A DNA stretch of 64,000 nucleotides from Flavobacterium chungbukense (GCF_020805785.1 NZ_JAJGZV010000004.1:248001-312000), one strand, 5' to 3'. Positions 9,223-18,634 are shown, counted from the first letter of the stretch. Program-made: numbers and translations. Notes: generated by a model not told the origin, from the letters alone.

Positions 9223-10476
9223 ATGCCGAAATTTTTATATACAAGCTTTATTTTTCTTTTTATTTTCACTTTCGCGAAAGCACAAGAAAAAGAAATTGAT
9301 CCGCCTTATAATATTAAAACCGTTTCTTTTGTTCAGAATGGCAGTAACGCTGTTCCTATTTTCGAATTAGGTTCTACTTTCACGTTTCAATTTGATGATC
9401 TATTTGGAAGCGAAGCAAATTATTATTTTGAGGTAATTCATTGTGATTATAACTGGAAACCAACTGAGATTCCGAAAACAGATTATATTTATGGCCAGGA
9501 TAATCAGCGAATTACAGATTATTCTAATTCGTTTAACACTTTGCAGCTTTACTCTCATTACAATCTTTCTTTTCCAAATCAATTTACAACGCAATTACGC
9601 CTTTCAGGAAATTACATGCTTCGAATTCTTAATGAAGATAGAGAAGTCATTTTTTCAAGAAAATTTATTTTACATGAAAATCAATCGACCGTTTCAGCTC
9701 AAGTAAAAAGAAGCCGAAACTTAAGCAATATTGATTTTAAGCAAAATCTTGATTTTGCGATTGCTTCAAATGATATAAATTTTCAAACCCCTTTACAAAA
9801 TGTAAAAGTGCTTTTACTGCAAAACGGAAACTTCAATACGGCGATAAAAAATATTGTTCCACAATATACAATCGGCAATCAGCTAATTTATAAATATGAT
9901 AAAGAAACACAGTTTTGGGCTGGTAATGAATTTTTATATTTTGAAAACAAAGACATTCGTGCTGCAAATAATTTTGTTGCGCGCATAGGCTCAAATAATG
10001 ACATCTACAATGCGTATCTATATACCAATGCCGCACGAGGAAATCAGATCTATACATTGTATGAAGATGTAAATGGAAATTTTGTAGTCAAAAACATTAA
10101 CGGTTCAAACAACGATATTGAAGCTGATTATGCTTGGGTTTATTTTACTTTATCGGCTCCCGCTTTCAGATTGAACAAAGACATTTATATTACGGGAATG
10201 TTTAACAATTACAGCCTTTCGCCAGAATACAAAATGGATTACAATACAGACAAGGGCGTTTTTGAAAAAGCAATCATGATCAAACAAGGTTTTACCAATT
10301 TTCAGTACACAGTTGCCGACAAAAAAGGAGTTATTGATTATGAAAATGCTATTGATGGAAACTTCTATCAAACTGAAAATGAATACACCATTTTAGTCTA
10401 TTATAAAGAGGCAACAGACCGCTACCAGCGCGTAATCGGAAAAGGAAATGCAAACTCTATCAATATAGTCAACTAA
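9223..10476 (+). CDS. Type IX secretion system Plug-domain protein (DUF5103)
   Basis: This is a 417-residue secreted protein with a signal peptide (residues 1-20, ending FTFAKAQ). The body has the DUF5103 pattern, starting with PPYNIKTVSF and continuing with YYFEVIHCDYNW and later VYFTLSAP and GMFNNYS segments. In F. johnsoniae a protein of this family (Plug) blocks the periplasmic side of the SprA outer-membrane translocon of the type IX secretion system. The same job is inferred here. The ATG at 9223 is preferred because it begins the signal peptide; a longer frame from 9166 would bury it. A likely T9SS cargo lies at 43459. Confidence 0.85.
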   Translation: MPKFLYTSFIFLFIFTFAKAQEKEIDPPYNIKTVSFVQNGSNAVPIFELGSTFTFQFDDLFGSEANYYFEVIHCDYNWKPTEIPKTDYIYGQDNQRITDYSNSFNTLQLYSHYNLSFPNQFTTQLRLSGNYMLRILNEDREVIFSRKFILHENQSTVSAQVKRSRNLSNIDFKQNLDFAIASNDINFQTPLQNVKVLLLQNGNFNTAIKNIVPQYTIGNQLIYKYDKETQFWAGNEFLYFENKDIRAANNFVARIGSNNDIYNAYLYTNAARGNQIYTLYEDVNGNFVVKNINGSNNDIEADYAWVYFTLSAPAFRLNKDIYITGMFNNYSLSPEYKMDYNTDKGVFEKAIMIKQGFTNFQYTVADKKGVIDYENAIDGNFYQTENEYTILVYYKEATDRYQRVIGKGNANSINIVN

Positions 10477-10515
10477 AACAAATGTTAAGGTTCTAGATTA
10501 AATGATTTTTTTTTG

Positions 10516-10523
10516 TAGCTTTG
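10516..10523 (+). promoter_or_regulatory. -7 element of apaG
   Basis: TAGCTTTG matches the consensus exactly and lies 33 bases upstream of the apaG ATG. No clear -33 TTG is seen. Confidence 0.6.
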
Positions 10524-10556
10524 CCACTATAACACTCACATATATACTGCGTTAGT

Positions 10557-10943
10557 ATGGTTTCTCAGATAACAAGAGGCATAAAAATATCTGTTTTGAC
10601 TAGTTTTGAAGGTACTTACTTCAAGAACTACAAGATTCATTTTGCTTTTAGTTATGTAGTTACAATCGAAAACCATAGTAAAGATTCTGTTCAACTTACT
10701 TCACGTCATTGGGAAATTTTTGATTCTCTTAACGATTTAGAAGTGGTAGACGGCGAAGGTGTAATTGGCAAAAAACCAGTTTTAAAACCAGGAGAAAATC
10801 ATACTTACAGTTCTGGCTGTTTATTATCATCTCCATATGGAGCAATGAAAGGTCACTTTAATATGATCAATTTTACTACTACAAAAATATTCAAAGTAAT
10901 AGTGCCTACTTTTAGAATGTGTGCTCCTTTTGCTTTAAACTAA
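10557..10943 (+). CDS. apaG: Co2+/Mg2+ efflux protein ApaG
   Basis: This is a 128-residue single-domain ApaG/DUF525 protein with an immunoglobulin-like fold. Characteristic stretches are YVVTIENHSKDSVQLTSRHW, near residue 45, and GEGVIGKKPVLKPGE, followed by YSSGCLLSSPYGAMKGHF. ApaG has been linked to cobalt resistance and magnesium efflux in enterobacteria, but its biochemical activity is unclear. The length is typical. Monocistronic, between the Plug gene and pruA. Confidence 0.94.
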   Translation: MVSQITRGIKISVLTSFEGTYFKNYKIHFAFSYVVTIENHSKDSVQLTSRHWEIFDSLNDLEVVDGEGVIGKKPVLKPGENHTYSSGCLLSSPYGAMKGHFNMINFTTTKIFKVIVPTFRMCAPFALN

Positions 10944-11087
10944 TTTGCAATTAAGCAATAGTTTCTTTTTATTTTTTCTTTTGTTACAGCAGTTTTAATA
11001 AATTACTGTGATTTTATATCGCCATTTTGTTAATTTATCACTAAGCGAAACTTGTTCTACAATAAAATACAACTTTTTAATATTGTA

Positions 11088-11121
11088 TTGTGATATATTC
11101 AAATTATCATTTGTACTTTTG
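11088..11121 (+). promoter_or_regulatory. Promoter of pruA
   Basis: TTG at 11088-11090 and TACTTTTG at 11114-11121 are separated by 23 bases. The start codon is 41 bases further on. Confidence 0.65.
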
Positions 11122-11162
11122 TAAAAAATTAAACAAATCGTAATTTTAAAATAATTTATCCC

Positions 11163-12788
11163 ATGTTAAAAGGATTCTTTCATGTACCAAAAGCGGTAAA
11201 CGAGCCTGTAAAAAGCTACGCACCGAACTCGCCAGAAAAAGCAGCTGTTCAGGCAGCTTACACCACAATGTGGAATTCTCAAATTGACGTTCCATTACAT
11301 ATTGGAAACGAAGAAATTAGAACTGGAAACACAAGAAACATTACGGCGCCACATGATCACCAGCATGTTGTTGGAAAATATCATTTGGCTGAAAAACAAC
11401 ATATTGAAAAAGCAATTGCAAATGCACTTGAATCAAGAAAAGCATGGGCAAATATGGCATGGGAACAACGTGCTGCTATTTTCTTAAAAGCTGCTGAACT
11501 TATTGCAGGGCCTTATAGAGCTCGTATTAATGCAGCAACAATGATCGGTCAGTCTAAAAATATTCACCAAGCAGAAATTGATGCTTCTTGTGAATTAATT
11601 GACTTTTTACGCTACAACGTTGAGTTTATGACTCAAATCTACAACGATCAGCCAAAATCAGATTCATCTGTTTGGAACCGTGTAGAATACAGACCATTAG
11701 AAGGTTTTGTTTACGCTATTACTCCTTTTAACTTTACTGCTATCGCTGCAAACCTTCCTGCAAGTGCTGCTATGATGGGTAACGTTGTAATTTGGAAACC
11801 AAGTGATAGCCAAGTATTTTCTACAAAAATCATTTTGGATGTTTTCAAAGAAGCTGGAGTTCCTGATGGAGTTATCAACGTAGTTTTTGGAGACGCGTTA
11901 ATGATTACAGATACTGTTTTAGCGAGCCGTGATTTTGCTGGAGTTCATTTTACAGGATCAACTCATGTATTTAAAGATATCTGGGCAAAAATTGGAGCTA
12001 ACATTCACAATTATAAAACATACCCAAGAATCGTTGGTGAAACTGGTGGTAAAGATTTTATCATTGCTCACCCAAGCGCAAACGTAAAACAAGTAGTTAC
12101 AGGAATTACTCGTGGAGCTTTTGAATTTCAAGGACAAAAATGTTCTGCTGCATCTAGAGCTTATATTCCACAAAGTTTATGGCCAGCTGTAAAAGAACAA
12201 TTGATTACTGATGTAAAATCTATGAAAATGGGTTCTCCAGAAGATTTCGGAAACTTTATCACTGCAGTTATTCACGAAGGTTCTTTTGATAAATTAGCAA
12301 GTTATATCGACCAAGCTAAAAAAGATGCTGACGCAGAAATTATTATTGGAGGAAATTACGACAAATCTGTTGGATACTTTGTTGAGCCAACCGTTATTGT
12401 AACTACAAACCCAAAATACACTACAATGGAAACTGAGTTGTTCGGACCAGTTATCACAATTTATGTTTATGAAGATGCTAAATGGGAAGAAACTTTAGAA
12501 TTAGTTGATACTACTTCTGAATATGCTTTAACTGGAGCTGTTTTTAGCCAAGATCGTTATGCTATTGAAGTAGCAACTACAAAATTGCAAAACTCAGCTG
12601 GTAACTTCTACATCAACGACAAACCAACTGGAGCGGTTGTTGGAATGCAGCCATTTGGTGGAGCAAGAGCTTCAGGAACTAACGATAAAGCAGGTTCTGC
12701 ATTAAACTTATTGCGTTGGGCTTCTCCAAGAACTATCAAAGAAACTTTTGTAACTCCAGAAGATTACAGATATCCTTTCTTAGGTTAA
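11163..12788 (+). CDS. pruA: L-glutamate gamma-semialdehyde dehydrogenase
   Basis: This NAD-dependent aldehyde dehydrogenase oxidises glutamate gamma-semialdehyde (1-pyrroline-5-carboxylate) to glutamate, the second step of proline and arginine breakdown. It has 541 residues. The general base E293 (VGETGGKDF) and nucleophile C327 (GQKCSAASR) are present, and the C-terminus has FGGARASGTNDKAG. It is the separate, single-domain form and not fused to proline dehydrogenase, which is not in this window. Monocistronic with its own promoter and a strong terminator. Confidence 0.95.
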   Translation: MLKGFFHVPKAVNEPVKSYAPNSPEKAAVQAAYTTMWNSQIDVPLHIGNEEIRTGNTRNITAPHDHQHVVGKYHLAEKQHIEKAIANALESRKAWANMAWEQRAAIFLKAAELIAGPYRARINAATMIGQSKNIHQAEIDASCELIDFLRYNVEFMTQIYNDQPKSDSSVWNRVEYRPLEGFVYAITPFNFTAIAANLPASAAMMGNVVIWKPSDSQVFSTKIILDVFKEAGVPDGVINVVFGDALMITDTVLASRDFAGVHFTGSTHVFKDIWAKIGANIHNYKTYPRIVGETGGKDFIIAHPSANVKQVVTGITRGAFEFQGQKCSAASRAYIPQSLWPAVKEQLITDVKSMKMGSPEDFGNFITAVIHEGSFDKLASYIDQAKKDADAEIIIGGNYDKSVGYFVEPTVIVTTNPKYTTMETELFGPVITIYVYEDAKWEETLELVDTTSEYALTGAVFSQDRYAIEVATTKLQNSAGNFYINDKPTGAVVGMQPFGGARASGTNDKAGSALNLLRWASPRTIKETFVTPEDYRYPFLG

Positions 12789-12834
12789 TTCGTTTCAAAT
12801 TTCAGGTTTCAAGTTTTGTGACCTGTCCACATAC

Positions 12835-12866
12835 AAAAGCCGAATCTTTATGAGATTCGGCTTTTT
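12835..12866 (+). terminator. Terminator of pruA
   Basis: AAAAGCCGAATC and GATTCGGCTTTTT form a 12-bp stem with a short loop and T-run. Confidence 0.9.
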
Positions 12867-13066
12867 GCTTTTATATTTCATTTAAACATCATTTTATTTT
12901 GTAATATTTTTCTTATTTATTTAAAAATCAGCACTTTAATATTTTTAATTGTCTTATTCTAACATTTTAAAAACTTTTTGTTCCTATCAAAAAAGAAGCA
13001 TCAATTTAAATTTGTTTTCAATATTAAACAGCATTAAAGCATATAATTAAGATAAATAGCATAAGC

Positions 13067-13798
13067 ATGAGAAATTTGAATAATGTTCCTAAGATCATAA
13101 TGGAATCAAAAAGCATAGGCCATTCAATAGACTACAAATGGACAAAAAAGAAAATTGATAAAATGTTAGATCCAGTTTTTGGAAATGATGAACTCGAAAA
13201 CATTTTAACGCAGATTAACCACAAAGGATCATTAGGACTTACCGCTGCTTTATTAGAATGGATTTACTGGCGCTTCACAGGTTACACTCAAGCAACAAGT
13301 GACACTCAGAAACGTATTGAGGCAATTTGGTGTTTAATTAACAATAAAGAACAAACGAATCCTTTGCTATTTGATATAGATTTTCAAACAGCAGCTTCAG
13401 GTTCTGTCAATGGCGCTTTATGGATCGCATTAATGAATGTAAGAATGATTGATGTAAGATATCGAAAAGGTTCTTATTTTTTACAAAATGAACTTGTCGG
13501 CTTAGTTTTATTGGCAAGACATATTACACCCAAAAAGAAAAAATTTGATAATTGGTTTAATAAAATCACTACTCAATTAATATACACTCATCCTAATCCG
13601 TACAAAAATAATAAGCTAGATGAAAGTGATGAAGCAGTTTATGATTCTTCAAATGAACCCGTAATCTCTCGCGAATATTTCTTTGACTCGGCGTTTACCT
13701 ATACAATCGAAGCTTCAGAAAATGCCCTTCATAACTTCATTGATAATTTAAATCACAAAACAAATGCTTTTCTAAATTTCTCTAAAAAAGCCTCTTAA
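13067..13798 (+). CDS. Uncharacterised protein
   Basis: I do not recognise this 243-residue protein. It has no signal peptide and no clear membrane segment. The N-terminal half is mixed alpha with GLTAALLEWIYWRFTGYTQ (two Trp) and a possible helix bundle. The C-terminal half has a basic patch (PKKKKF) and an acidic one (DESDEAVYD). The start could be ATG 13067 or ATG 13100 (MESKSIGH). It stands alone between the pruA terminator and a bidirectional hairpin, with its upstream 200 bases being very AT-rich. Confidence 0.75.
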   Translation: MRNLNNVPKIIMESKSIGHSIDYKWTKKKIDKMLDPVFGNDELENILTQINHKGSLGLTAALLEWIYWRFTGYTQATSDTQKRIEAIWCLINNKEQTNPLLFDIDFQTAASGSVNGALWIALMNVRMIDVRYRKGSYFLQNELVGLVLLARHITPKKKKFDNWFNKITTQLIYTHPNPYKNNKLDESDEAVYDSSNEPVISREYFFDSAFTYTIEASENALHNFIDNLNHKTNAFLNFSKKAS

Positions 13799-13817
13799 TA
13801 GTATTTTCAATTAAAAA

Positions 13818-13852
13818 AATAACCCGATCAAATAATTATTGATTGGGTTATT
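13818..13852. terminator. Bidirectional terminator
   Basis: AATAACCCGATCAA pairs with TTGATTGGGTTATT with A/T runs on both sides. It separates the convergent orphan gene and rsmG. Confidence 0.85.
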
Positions 13853-13861
13853 TACTTTTAT

Positions 13862-14491
13862 CTAAGCTTTAAATTTCAAAGGCAAATGCACTACTTTTTT
13901 AGTTTCAAAAAACTCATCTTCAAATATTTCAGACAAATCATATAAAGTAGCATTTGGAAAATCTTTTAGTTCTTCGCTCAAATCTCCACCTTTTAAATAT
14001 AGAATTCCATTTTTCAACTTGTGCTTATGCTGTTTCTTAATCTTATCTTTAACCCAAGAAACAAAATCTGGCATGTTCGTTACGGCACGGCTTACAATAA
14101 AATCAAAATCACCTTTTACCAATTCTGCACGCTTTTGTTCCGCTTTTACATTTTTCAATTCTAAAGCCTCAGAGACACCTTGAACCACTTTTATTTTTTT
14201 TGCAATAACATCAATTAAGTAAAAACGGGTTTCAGGAAAGAGAATCGCCAACGGAATTCCAGGAAAACCGCCTCCAGTTCCAACATCTAAAACTGTTGCT
14301 CCTGGTTCAAACTTCATAATTTTAGCGATCCCTAGTGAATGCAAAATATGTTTTGTATATAAAGAATCAATGTCTTTTCGCGAAATAACGTTGATTTTTT
14401 CATTCCAATCGTGGTATAAAAAGTCTAATTTTTGAAATTGTTCGATTTGAAGATCGGTCAAATTGGGAAAATATTTCAATATCTCATCCAT
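13862..14491 (-). CDS. rsmG: 16S rRNA (guanine527-N7)-methyltransferase
   Basis: RsmG methylates G527 of 16S rRNA using S-adenosylmethionine. The product has 209 residues, the usual length. The SAM-binding loop VLDVGTGGGFPGIPLA lies at about residues 67-82, and FDFIVSRAVTNM with a following KDKIKK stretch matches the family's substrate side. Start ATG at 14491 is preceded by a -7 element. It is divergent from the desaturase gene. Confidence 0.95.
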   Translation of the reverse strand: MDEILKYFPNLTDLQIEQFQKLDFLYHDWNEKINVISRKDIDSLYTKHILHSLGIAKIMKFEPGATVLDVGTGGGFPGIPLAILFPETRFYLIDVIAKKIKVVQGVSEALELKNVKAEQKRAELVKGDFDFIVSRAVTNMPDFVSWVKDKIKKQHKHKLKNGILYLKGGDLSEELKDFPNATLYDLSEIFEDEFFETKKVVHLPLKFKA

Positions 14492-14507
14492 TGCTGTAAA
14501 TTTTTAA

Positions 14508-14515
14508 CAAAAGTA
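14508..14515 (-). promoter_or_regulatory. -7 element of rsmG
   Basis: Read on the minus strand, TACTTTTG fits TAnnTTTG and lies 16 bases before the start codon. No good -33 was found at the normal distance. Confidence 0.6.
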
Positions 14516-14544
14516 CTACTTTACGATTGAAATATTTAACTCAA

Positions 14545-14579
14545 TTTTGCAAATTGAAAATTTATAATAATTACCTTTG
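14545..14579 (+). promoter_or_regulatory. Promoter of the desaturase gene
   Basis: TTTTG at 14545-14549 and TACCTTTG at 14572-14579 are 22 bases apart, and the ATG follows 19 bases later. Confidence 0.7.
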
Positions 14580-14598
14580 AAAACTATTTAAATTAATT

Positions 14599-15696
14599 AT
14601 GAATAACAACGCTCCAATTTTTGCAAGGCAAGACAATCTGAAGTTTTTCAGAACACTTAACTCTCGAGTAAACAATTACTTCAAGGAGAACAACATTCAG
14701 AAAACTGGAAACTGGAAGTTACATCTAAAAGCGGTTATTCTTTTTGCTATTTTCCTTACTCCTTACTTTTTAATTCTAACACTAAACATGCCTTTTTGGG
14801 TAATGTTATTATTATCAATAGTAATGGGAGTTGGAATGGCGGGCGTCGGAATGAACGTAATGCACGACGGTAATCACGGTTCCTATTCTAACAAAAACTG
14901 GATCAATAAATTTATGGGTGGTACCATATACGTTCTAGCCGGAAACGTTTATAACTGGCAAGTACAACATAACGTACTGCATCACACTTATACCAATATT
15001 CATGGCCATGATGAGGATTTGGATGCGGGAAGAATTATTCGCTTTACTGAACATGCTGAATGGCATAGTTTTCACCGTTTTCAACATTATTATTCTGTTT
15101 TCTTATATGGATTATTAACTTTCAATTGGGCAATTACTACAGATTTTAAACAAATGCGTAGTTACTTAAAAAGAAAATTATCTTATGGAGAACCAAAAAG
15201 CCCAAAAATTCTTTGGACAACTTTAATTATTACAAAAATCATTTACGCGTCTATCTGGATTGTGTTACCAATGGTAATTGGAATTACATGGTGGAAAGTA
15301 CTTCTTGGGTTCTTTGTAATGCATTATACAACAGGATTAATTTTGAGTATTGTATTCCAGTTGGCACACGTAGTAGAACATACTACAAACCCAACACCTA
15401 ATGAATTAGGAGAAATGGATAATACTTGGGCAATTCACCAATTGTACACTACAACTAATTTTGCACCAAAAAATGCAATTGTAAATTGGTATACTGGCGG
15501 GTTAAATCATCAAATCGAGCATCATATTTTTCCTCATATCAGTCACATTCATTATGGCAAAATTGCAAAAATTGTAAAAGAAACTGCAAAAGAATGCAAT
15601 TTACCTTATTACGAATACAAAACAATGAGAGGTGCTATTGTAGCTCACTTCAAGCATTTACGTGAATTGGGAGTAAAACCTGAATTATCAGTTTAA
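14599..15696 (+). CDS. Membrane fatty acid desaturase (acyl-CoA desaturase type)
   Basis: This is a 365-residue integral membrane di-iron desaturase that would introduce a double bond in acyl chains to adjust membrane fluidity. The three histidine boxes are H89-DGN-H93, H124-NVL-HH (128-129) and H304-QIE-HH (308-309). The QxxHH third box is that of front-end (delta-5/delta-6-like) desaturases. Pairs of membrane helices lie at about residues 43-85 and 205-250. No fused cytochrome b5 domain is present. Regiospecificity cannot be read from sequence alone. Confidence 0.92.
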   Translation: MNNNAPIFARQDNLKFFRTLNSRVNNYFKENNIQKTGNWKLHLKAVILFAIFLTPYFLILTLNMPFWVMLLLSIVMGVGMAGVGMNVMHDGNHGSYSNKNWINKFMGGTIYVLAGNVYNWQVQHNVLHHTYTNIHGHDEDLDAGRIIRFTEHAEWHSFHRFQHYYSVFLYGLLTFNWAITTDFKQMRSYLKRKLSYGEPKSPKILWTTLIITKIIYASIWIVLPMVIGITWWKVLLGFFVMHYTTGLILSIVFQLAHVVEHTTNPTPNELGEMDNTWAIHQLYTTTNFAPKNAIVNWYTGGLNHQIEHHIFPHISHIHYGKIAKIVKETAKECNLPYYEYKTMRGAIVAHFKHLRELGVKPELSV

Positions 15697-15769
15697 AACT
15701 AAAAAAAATCTATTAATAATAACCTTCCTTAATCGGTACAGCAAATTAAGGACATTCAAAAATTTTATA

Positions 15770-16960
15770 ATGAACCATATTCTTTCGGACAGAATCAACA
15801 ACTTAGCGACTTCACAAACTTTAGCAATGGCTGCTTTAGCACGCGAATTAAAAGCACAAGGAAAAGACATTATCAGTTTAAGTTTAGGTGAACCAGATTT
15901 TAATACACCAGACTTTATTAAAGAAGCTGCTAAAAAAGCAATCGATGATAATTACAGTACATATTCTCCTGTTGATGGATACCAAGATTTAAAAGAAGCT
16001 ATCTGCAGAAAATTCAAAAGAGACAACGATTTAGAGTACAAACCATCTCAAATTGTAGTTTCTACAGGAGCAAAACAATCTCTATACAACATTGCGCAAG
16101 TAATGTTAAACGATGGTGACGAAGTTATTTTACCAGCACCATACTGGGTTTCTTATTTTGAAATCGTAAAACTTTCTGGCGGAGTTCCTGTTGAAGTTCC
16201 AACTTCTGTAGAAACAGATTTCAAAATCACACCAGAACAATTAGAAGCTGCAATCACGCCAAAAACAAAAATGATGTGGTTCTCTTCTCCATGTAATCCT
16301 TCAGGATCTGTTTACAGCAGAGAAGAATTAACAGCTTTAGCAAAAGTGTTAGAAAAACACCCAAATATTTACGTAGTTGCAGACGAAATTTATGAGCACA
16401 TCAATTTCTCTGGAACTTTCTGCAGTATCGGTTCAATTCCAGGAATGTTAGAAAGAACTATTACTGTAAACGGAGTTGCAAAAGCATTTGCCATGACAGG
16501 ATACAGAATTGGATATATTGGAGCGCCAGAATTTATCGCAAAAGCGTGTACAAAAATTCAAGGACAAGTAACTTCTGGAGCAAATTCAGTTGCACAAAGA
16601 GCTACAATTACAGCTGTAGATGCAGATCCAAGCGTATTAAACGAAATGGTTCAGGCTTTCCACGGTCGTAGAGATTTAGTTGTTGGATTATTAAAAGAAA
16701 TTCCAGGAGTAAAAATCAACGTTCCAGAAGGTGCATTTTACGTATTCCCAGACGTTTCGTCTTTCTTCGGAAAAACTTTAAAAGGAACTGAAATTAAAGA
16801 TGCAAACGATGTTTCGATGTATCTTTTAGCTGAAGCAAACGTTGCAACAGTAACGGGTGACGCTTTCGGAAATCCGAACTGTATTCGTTTCTCTTACGCA
16901 ACAAGCAACGATATTTTAAAAGAAGCATTACGCAGAATCAAAGAAGCTTTGACTGCATAA
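15770..16960 (+). CDS. PLP-dependent aminotransferase (aspartate aminotransferase-like)
   Basis: This class I/II aminotransferase of 396 residues is most like aspartate aminotransferase of the bacterial 1-gamma type. SLGEPDFNTP near residue 40, SSPCNPSG near 180, VVADEIYEH near 205 and the PLP lysine K238 (NGVAKAFAMTGYRIGY) are seen. It probably transfers the amino group between aspartate and 2-oxoglutarate. It begins 73 bases after the desaturase and could be co-transcribed with it. A related aminotransferase specificity cannot be excluded. Confidence 0.92.
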   Translation: MNHILSDRINNLATSQTLAMAALARELKAQGKDIISLSLGEPDFNTPDFIKEAAKKAIDDNYSTYSPVDGYQDLKEAICRKFKRDNDLEYKPSQIVVSTGAKQSLYNIAQVMLNDGDEVILPAPYWVSYFEIVKLSGGVPVEVPTSVETDFKITPEQLEAAITPKTKMMWFSSPCNPSGSVYSREELTALAKVLEKHPNIYVVADEIYEHINFSGTFCSIGSIPGMLERTITVNGVAKAFAMTGYRIGYIGAPEFIAKACTKIQGQVTSGANSVAQRATITAVDADPSVLNEMVQAFHGRRDLVVGLLKEIPGVKINVPEGAFYVFPDVSSFFGKTLKGTEIKDANDVSMYLLAEANVATVTGDAFGNPNCIRFSYATSNDILKEALRRIKEALTA

Positions 16961-16981
16961 CAATATTCTAAGTTTTTATAA

Positions 16982-17037
16982 AAACGGCTTAAGGTTCAAA
17001 AGTTTCATCACTTTTATACTTTAAGCTGTTTTTTTAT
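16982..17037 (+). terminator. Terminator of the aminotransferase gene
   Basis: AACGGCTTAAGG pairs (with G-T pairs) with CTTTAAGCTGTT. An inner AAAAG/CTTTT stem is also present, and a T-run follows. Confidence 0.75.
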
Positions 17038-17048
17038 AACGTTATTTT

Positions 17049-17147
17049 GGGCGTGCCCCTGTCCCGATAGCTATCGGGAGGCTATCCGTTGCAAGTACTC
17101 GCACTTCCTTCGTCAGGCTGTGGGTTTTCCACTTCTATCTCTCACGC
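17049..17147 (-). repeat. Structured repeat family 1, copy A
   Basis: On the minus strand this copy has GCGTG, GATAGAAGTGGAAA, a variable stem region, TTGCAACGGATAGC and CACGC. It differs from its relatives by an extra self-complementary CCCGATAGCTATCGGG beside the 3' core. It accounts for a good part of the 376-base gap between the aminotransferase and DUF2383 genes. The rest of that gap (17150-17336) shows nothing else I can support. Confidence 0.75.
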
Positions 17148-17336
17148 AAAGCACAAAACGAGAAGCTTTCGTTTCCAAAGAAAAAATCTGCTAAAATCTG
17201 CCAAATCTGCGTGAAACAAAAAACAGTTTCAAAATTCCCATTCTACAATATTGTAAAACTTCGCTCGTAATCCTGTAAAACATACCACTTTATAAATCGC
17301 CAACTTTGTAATGTATTAATTTAAAAACTATTAGTC

Positions 17337-17792
17337 ATGATACATACAGATGAAACCACAAAAGAAGCAGTTAAAACTTTAGAAGGATTAATTTCAATTC
17401 TTGAAGATGGAAAACTAGGATATACAAATGCAGCAGAACACGTAGAAAACCCTGCAATGAAAACCGATTTCCTAGAATATGCGAGAGAAAGAGCCCTATT
17501 TATTGTAGAACTACAAGACGAAATCAACAAATTAGGAAAATCAACAGACACTTCAGGAGGTGGACCACTTGGTGCTTTACACCGCACATGGATTGATATT
17601 AAATCATCTTTCACAGGCGGAGATACAGAAGCAATTATTAATGCATGTATTACAGGTGAAGAAGCTGCAATTGAAAAATATAAAACGGCACTCGAAGAAA
17701 ACCATCTAGAACACAACCAAGTTTCAGTTGTTTCTAAACAATTAAACAGTATTCAAAATACTTTATCACAAATTAAAATGAGAGCGAATTAA
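17337..17792 (+). CDS. PA2169-type four-helix-bundle protein (DUF2383)
   Basis: This is a 151-residue ferritin-like protein of the DUF2383 family. The helix with ILEDGKLGYTNAAEHVENP and the later CITGEEAAIEKYKTALEEN are typical, with Glu/His spacing like that of ferritin-like bundles. The family has no proven reaction and is often seen in stress-induced gene sets. No signal peptide. A strong hairpin terminator follows directly, so it is probably transcribed alone. Confidence 0.88.
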   Translation: MIHTDETTKEAVKTLEGLISILEDGKLGYTNAAEHVENPAMKTDFLEYARERALFIVELQDEINKLGKSTDTSGGGPLGALHRTWIDIKSSFTGGDTEAIINACITGEEAAIEKYKTALEENHLEHNQVSVVSKQLNSIQNTLSQIKMRAN

Positions 17793-17823
17793 TCGATCGA
17801 TCGATTCATGCTTTTTTTTTGAG

Positions 17824-17857
17824 AACTGCTCGGTCTTCGGATTGAGCAGTTTTTTTA
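17824..17857 (+). terminator. Terminator of the DUF2383 gene
   Basis: AACTGCTC and GAGCAGTT form the stem, followed by seven or more T. Confidence 0.88.
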
Positions 17858-17858
17858 T

Positions 17859-17890
17859 TTGCTAAAATAAAGCAATAATACTTACATTCG
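17859..17890 (+). promoter_or_regulatory. Promoter of the beta-barrel gene
   Basis: TTG (17859-17861) and TACATTCG (17883-17890, 7 of 8 to consensus) are 21 bases apart. The promoter begins in the T-run of the preceding terminator. Confidence 0.5.
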
Positions 17891-17923
17891 CCTTAACCAA
17901 TTTTTAACCAAAGTAAAACCAAT

Positions 17924-18499
17924 ATGAACCTAAATTTACGCAGTTTTATAATTATGTTATTTACTTGCTTTTTTTCTTCTTTAATTCAAGGACAAACAGA
18001 AGGCAAATTCATTAAAGCTTCTATCGGATTTGGATCAAGCACCTCACATTATGAAGAAGAAAATCCTGAAATTATAGACGGTTTTGGTTTTTATACACAA
18101 GGAGAATATATAATTGGAATAAAAAAATGGTTTAGTGTCAGGCCTTATGCCGGATTAATTATAACCTCTACTGACGAAGATAAAATAAGAAATCCGCAAA
18201 ATTATAAAGTAGAAACTAAAGCTTTTTTTCTAGGCGGAAAAGTTCGTTTTTGCGCTCCAATTCCGTGGGTTGCTCCTTTTATAGAAACGGGTATTGGTGC
18301 TTCTATTGGCTCTTTCGAAACCTATACAGAATATGTCAATGAGAAAAAAAGTGGCGTTGTAGCTCACATCCCAATTAGCTTTGGACTTGCTGTTGGCCGA
18401 AAAAATAATATAGAACTTGGAATTTCTTTTTACTCCAATTTATCAACCGAACAATCTTTCGGAGGTTTTACGGCTGGATATACTTTTCCTCTAGACTAA
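17924..18499 (+). CDS. Putative outer-membrane beta-barrel protein
   Basis: This 191-residue protein has a signal peptide (about residues 1-24, ending IQGQ) and a body of alternating strands with Gly and aromatic residues (FIKASIGFGSSTSHY, KKWFSVRPYAGLII, ELGISFYSNL, GGFTAGYTFPLD). The C-terminal strand ends in an aromatic-rich pattern expected for small outer-membrane barrels of the porin-like beta-barrel class. No specific function can be given. Confidence 0.75.
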   Translation: MNLNLRSFIIMLFTCFFSSLIQGQTEGKFIKASIGFGSSTSHYEEENPEIIDGFGFYTQGEYIIGIKKWFSVRPYAGLIITSTDEDKIRNPQNYKVETKAFFLGGKVRFCAPIPWVAPFIETGIGASIGSFETYTEYVNEKKSGVVAHIPISFGLAVGRKNNIELGISFYSNLSTEQSFGGFTAGYTFPLD

Positions 18500-18634
18500 A
18501 AATTTCATTTATCATCATTCCATATTAAGTTAACAAATTCAAAAAAATCGCTTCAGCATTAGCAAACTCAAATAATTTATAAGACCTTTGCACACTTTTT
18601 TTCGGGAATACCACAAAAGTCTAAAGTTTTAGAA

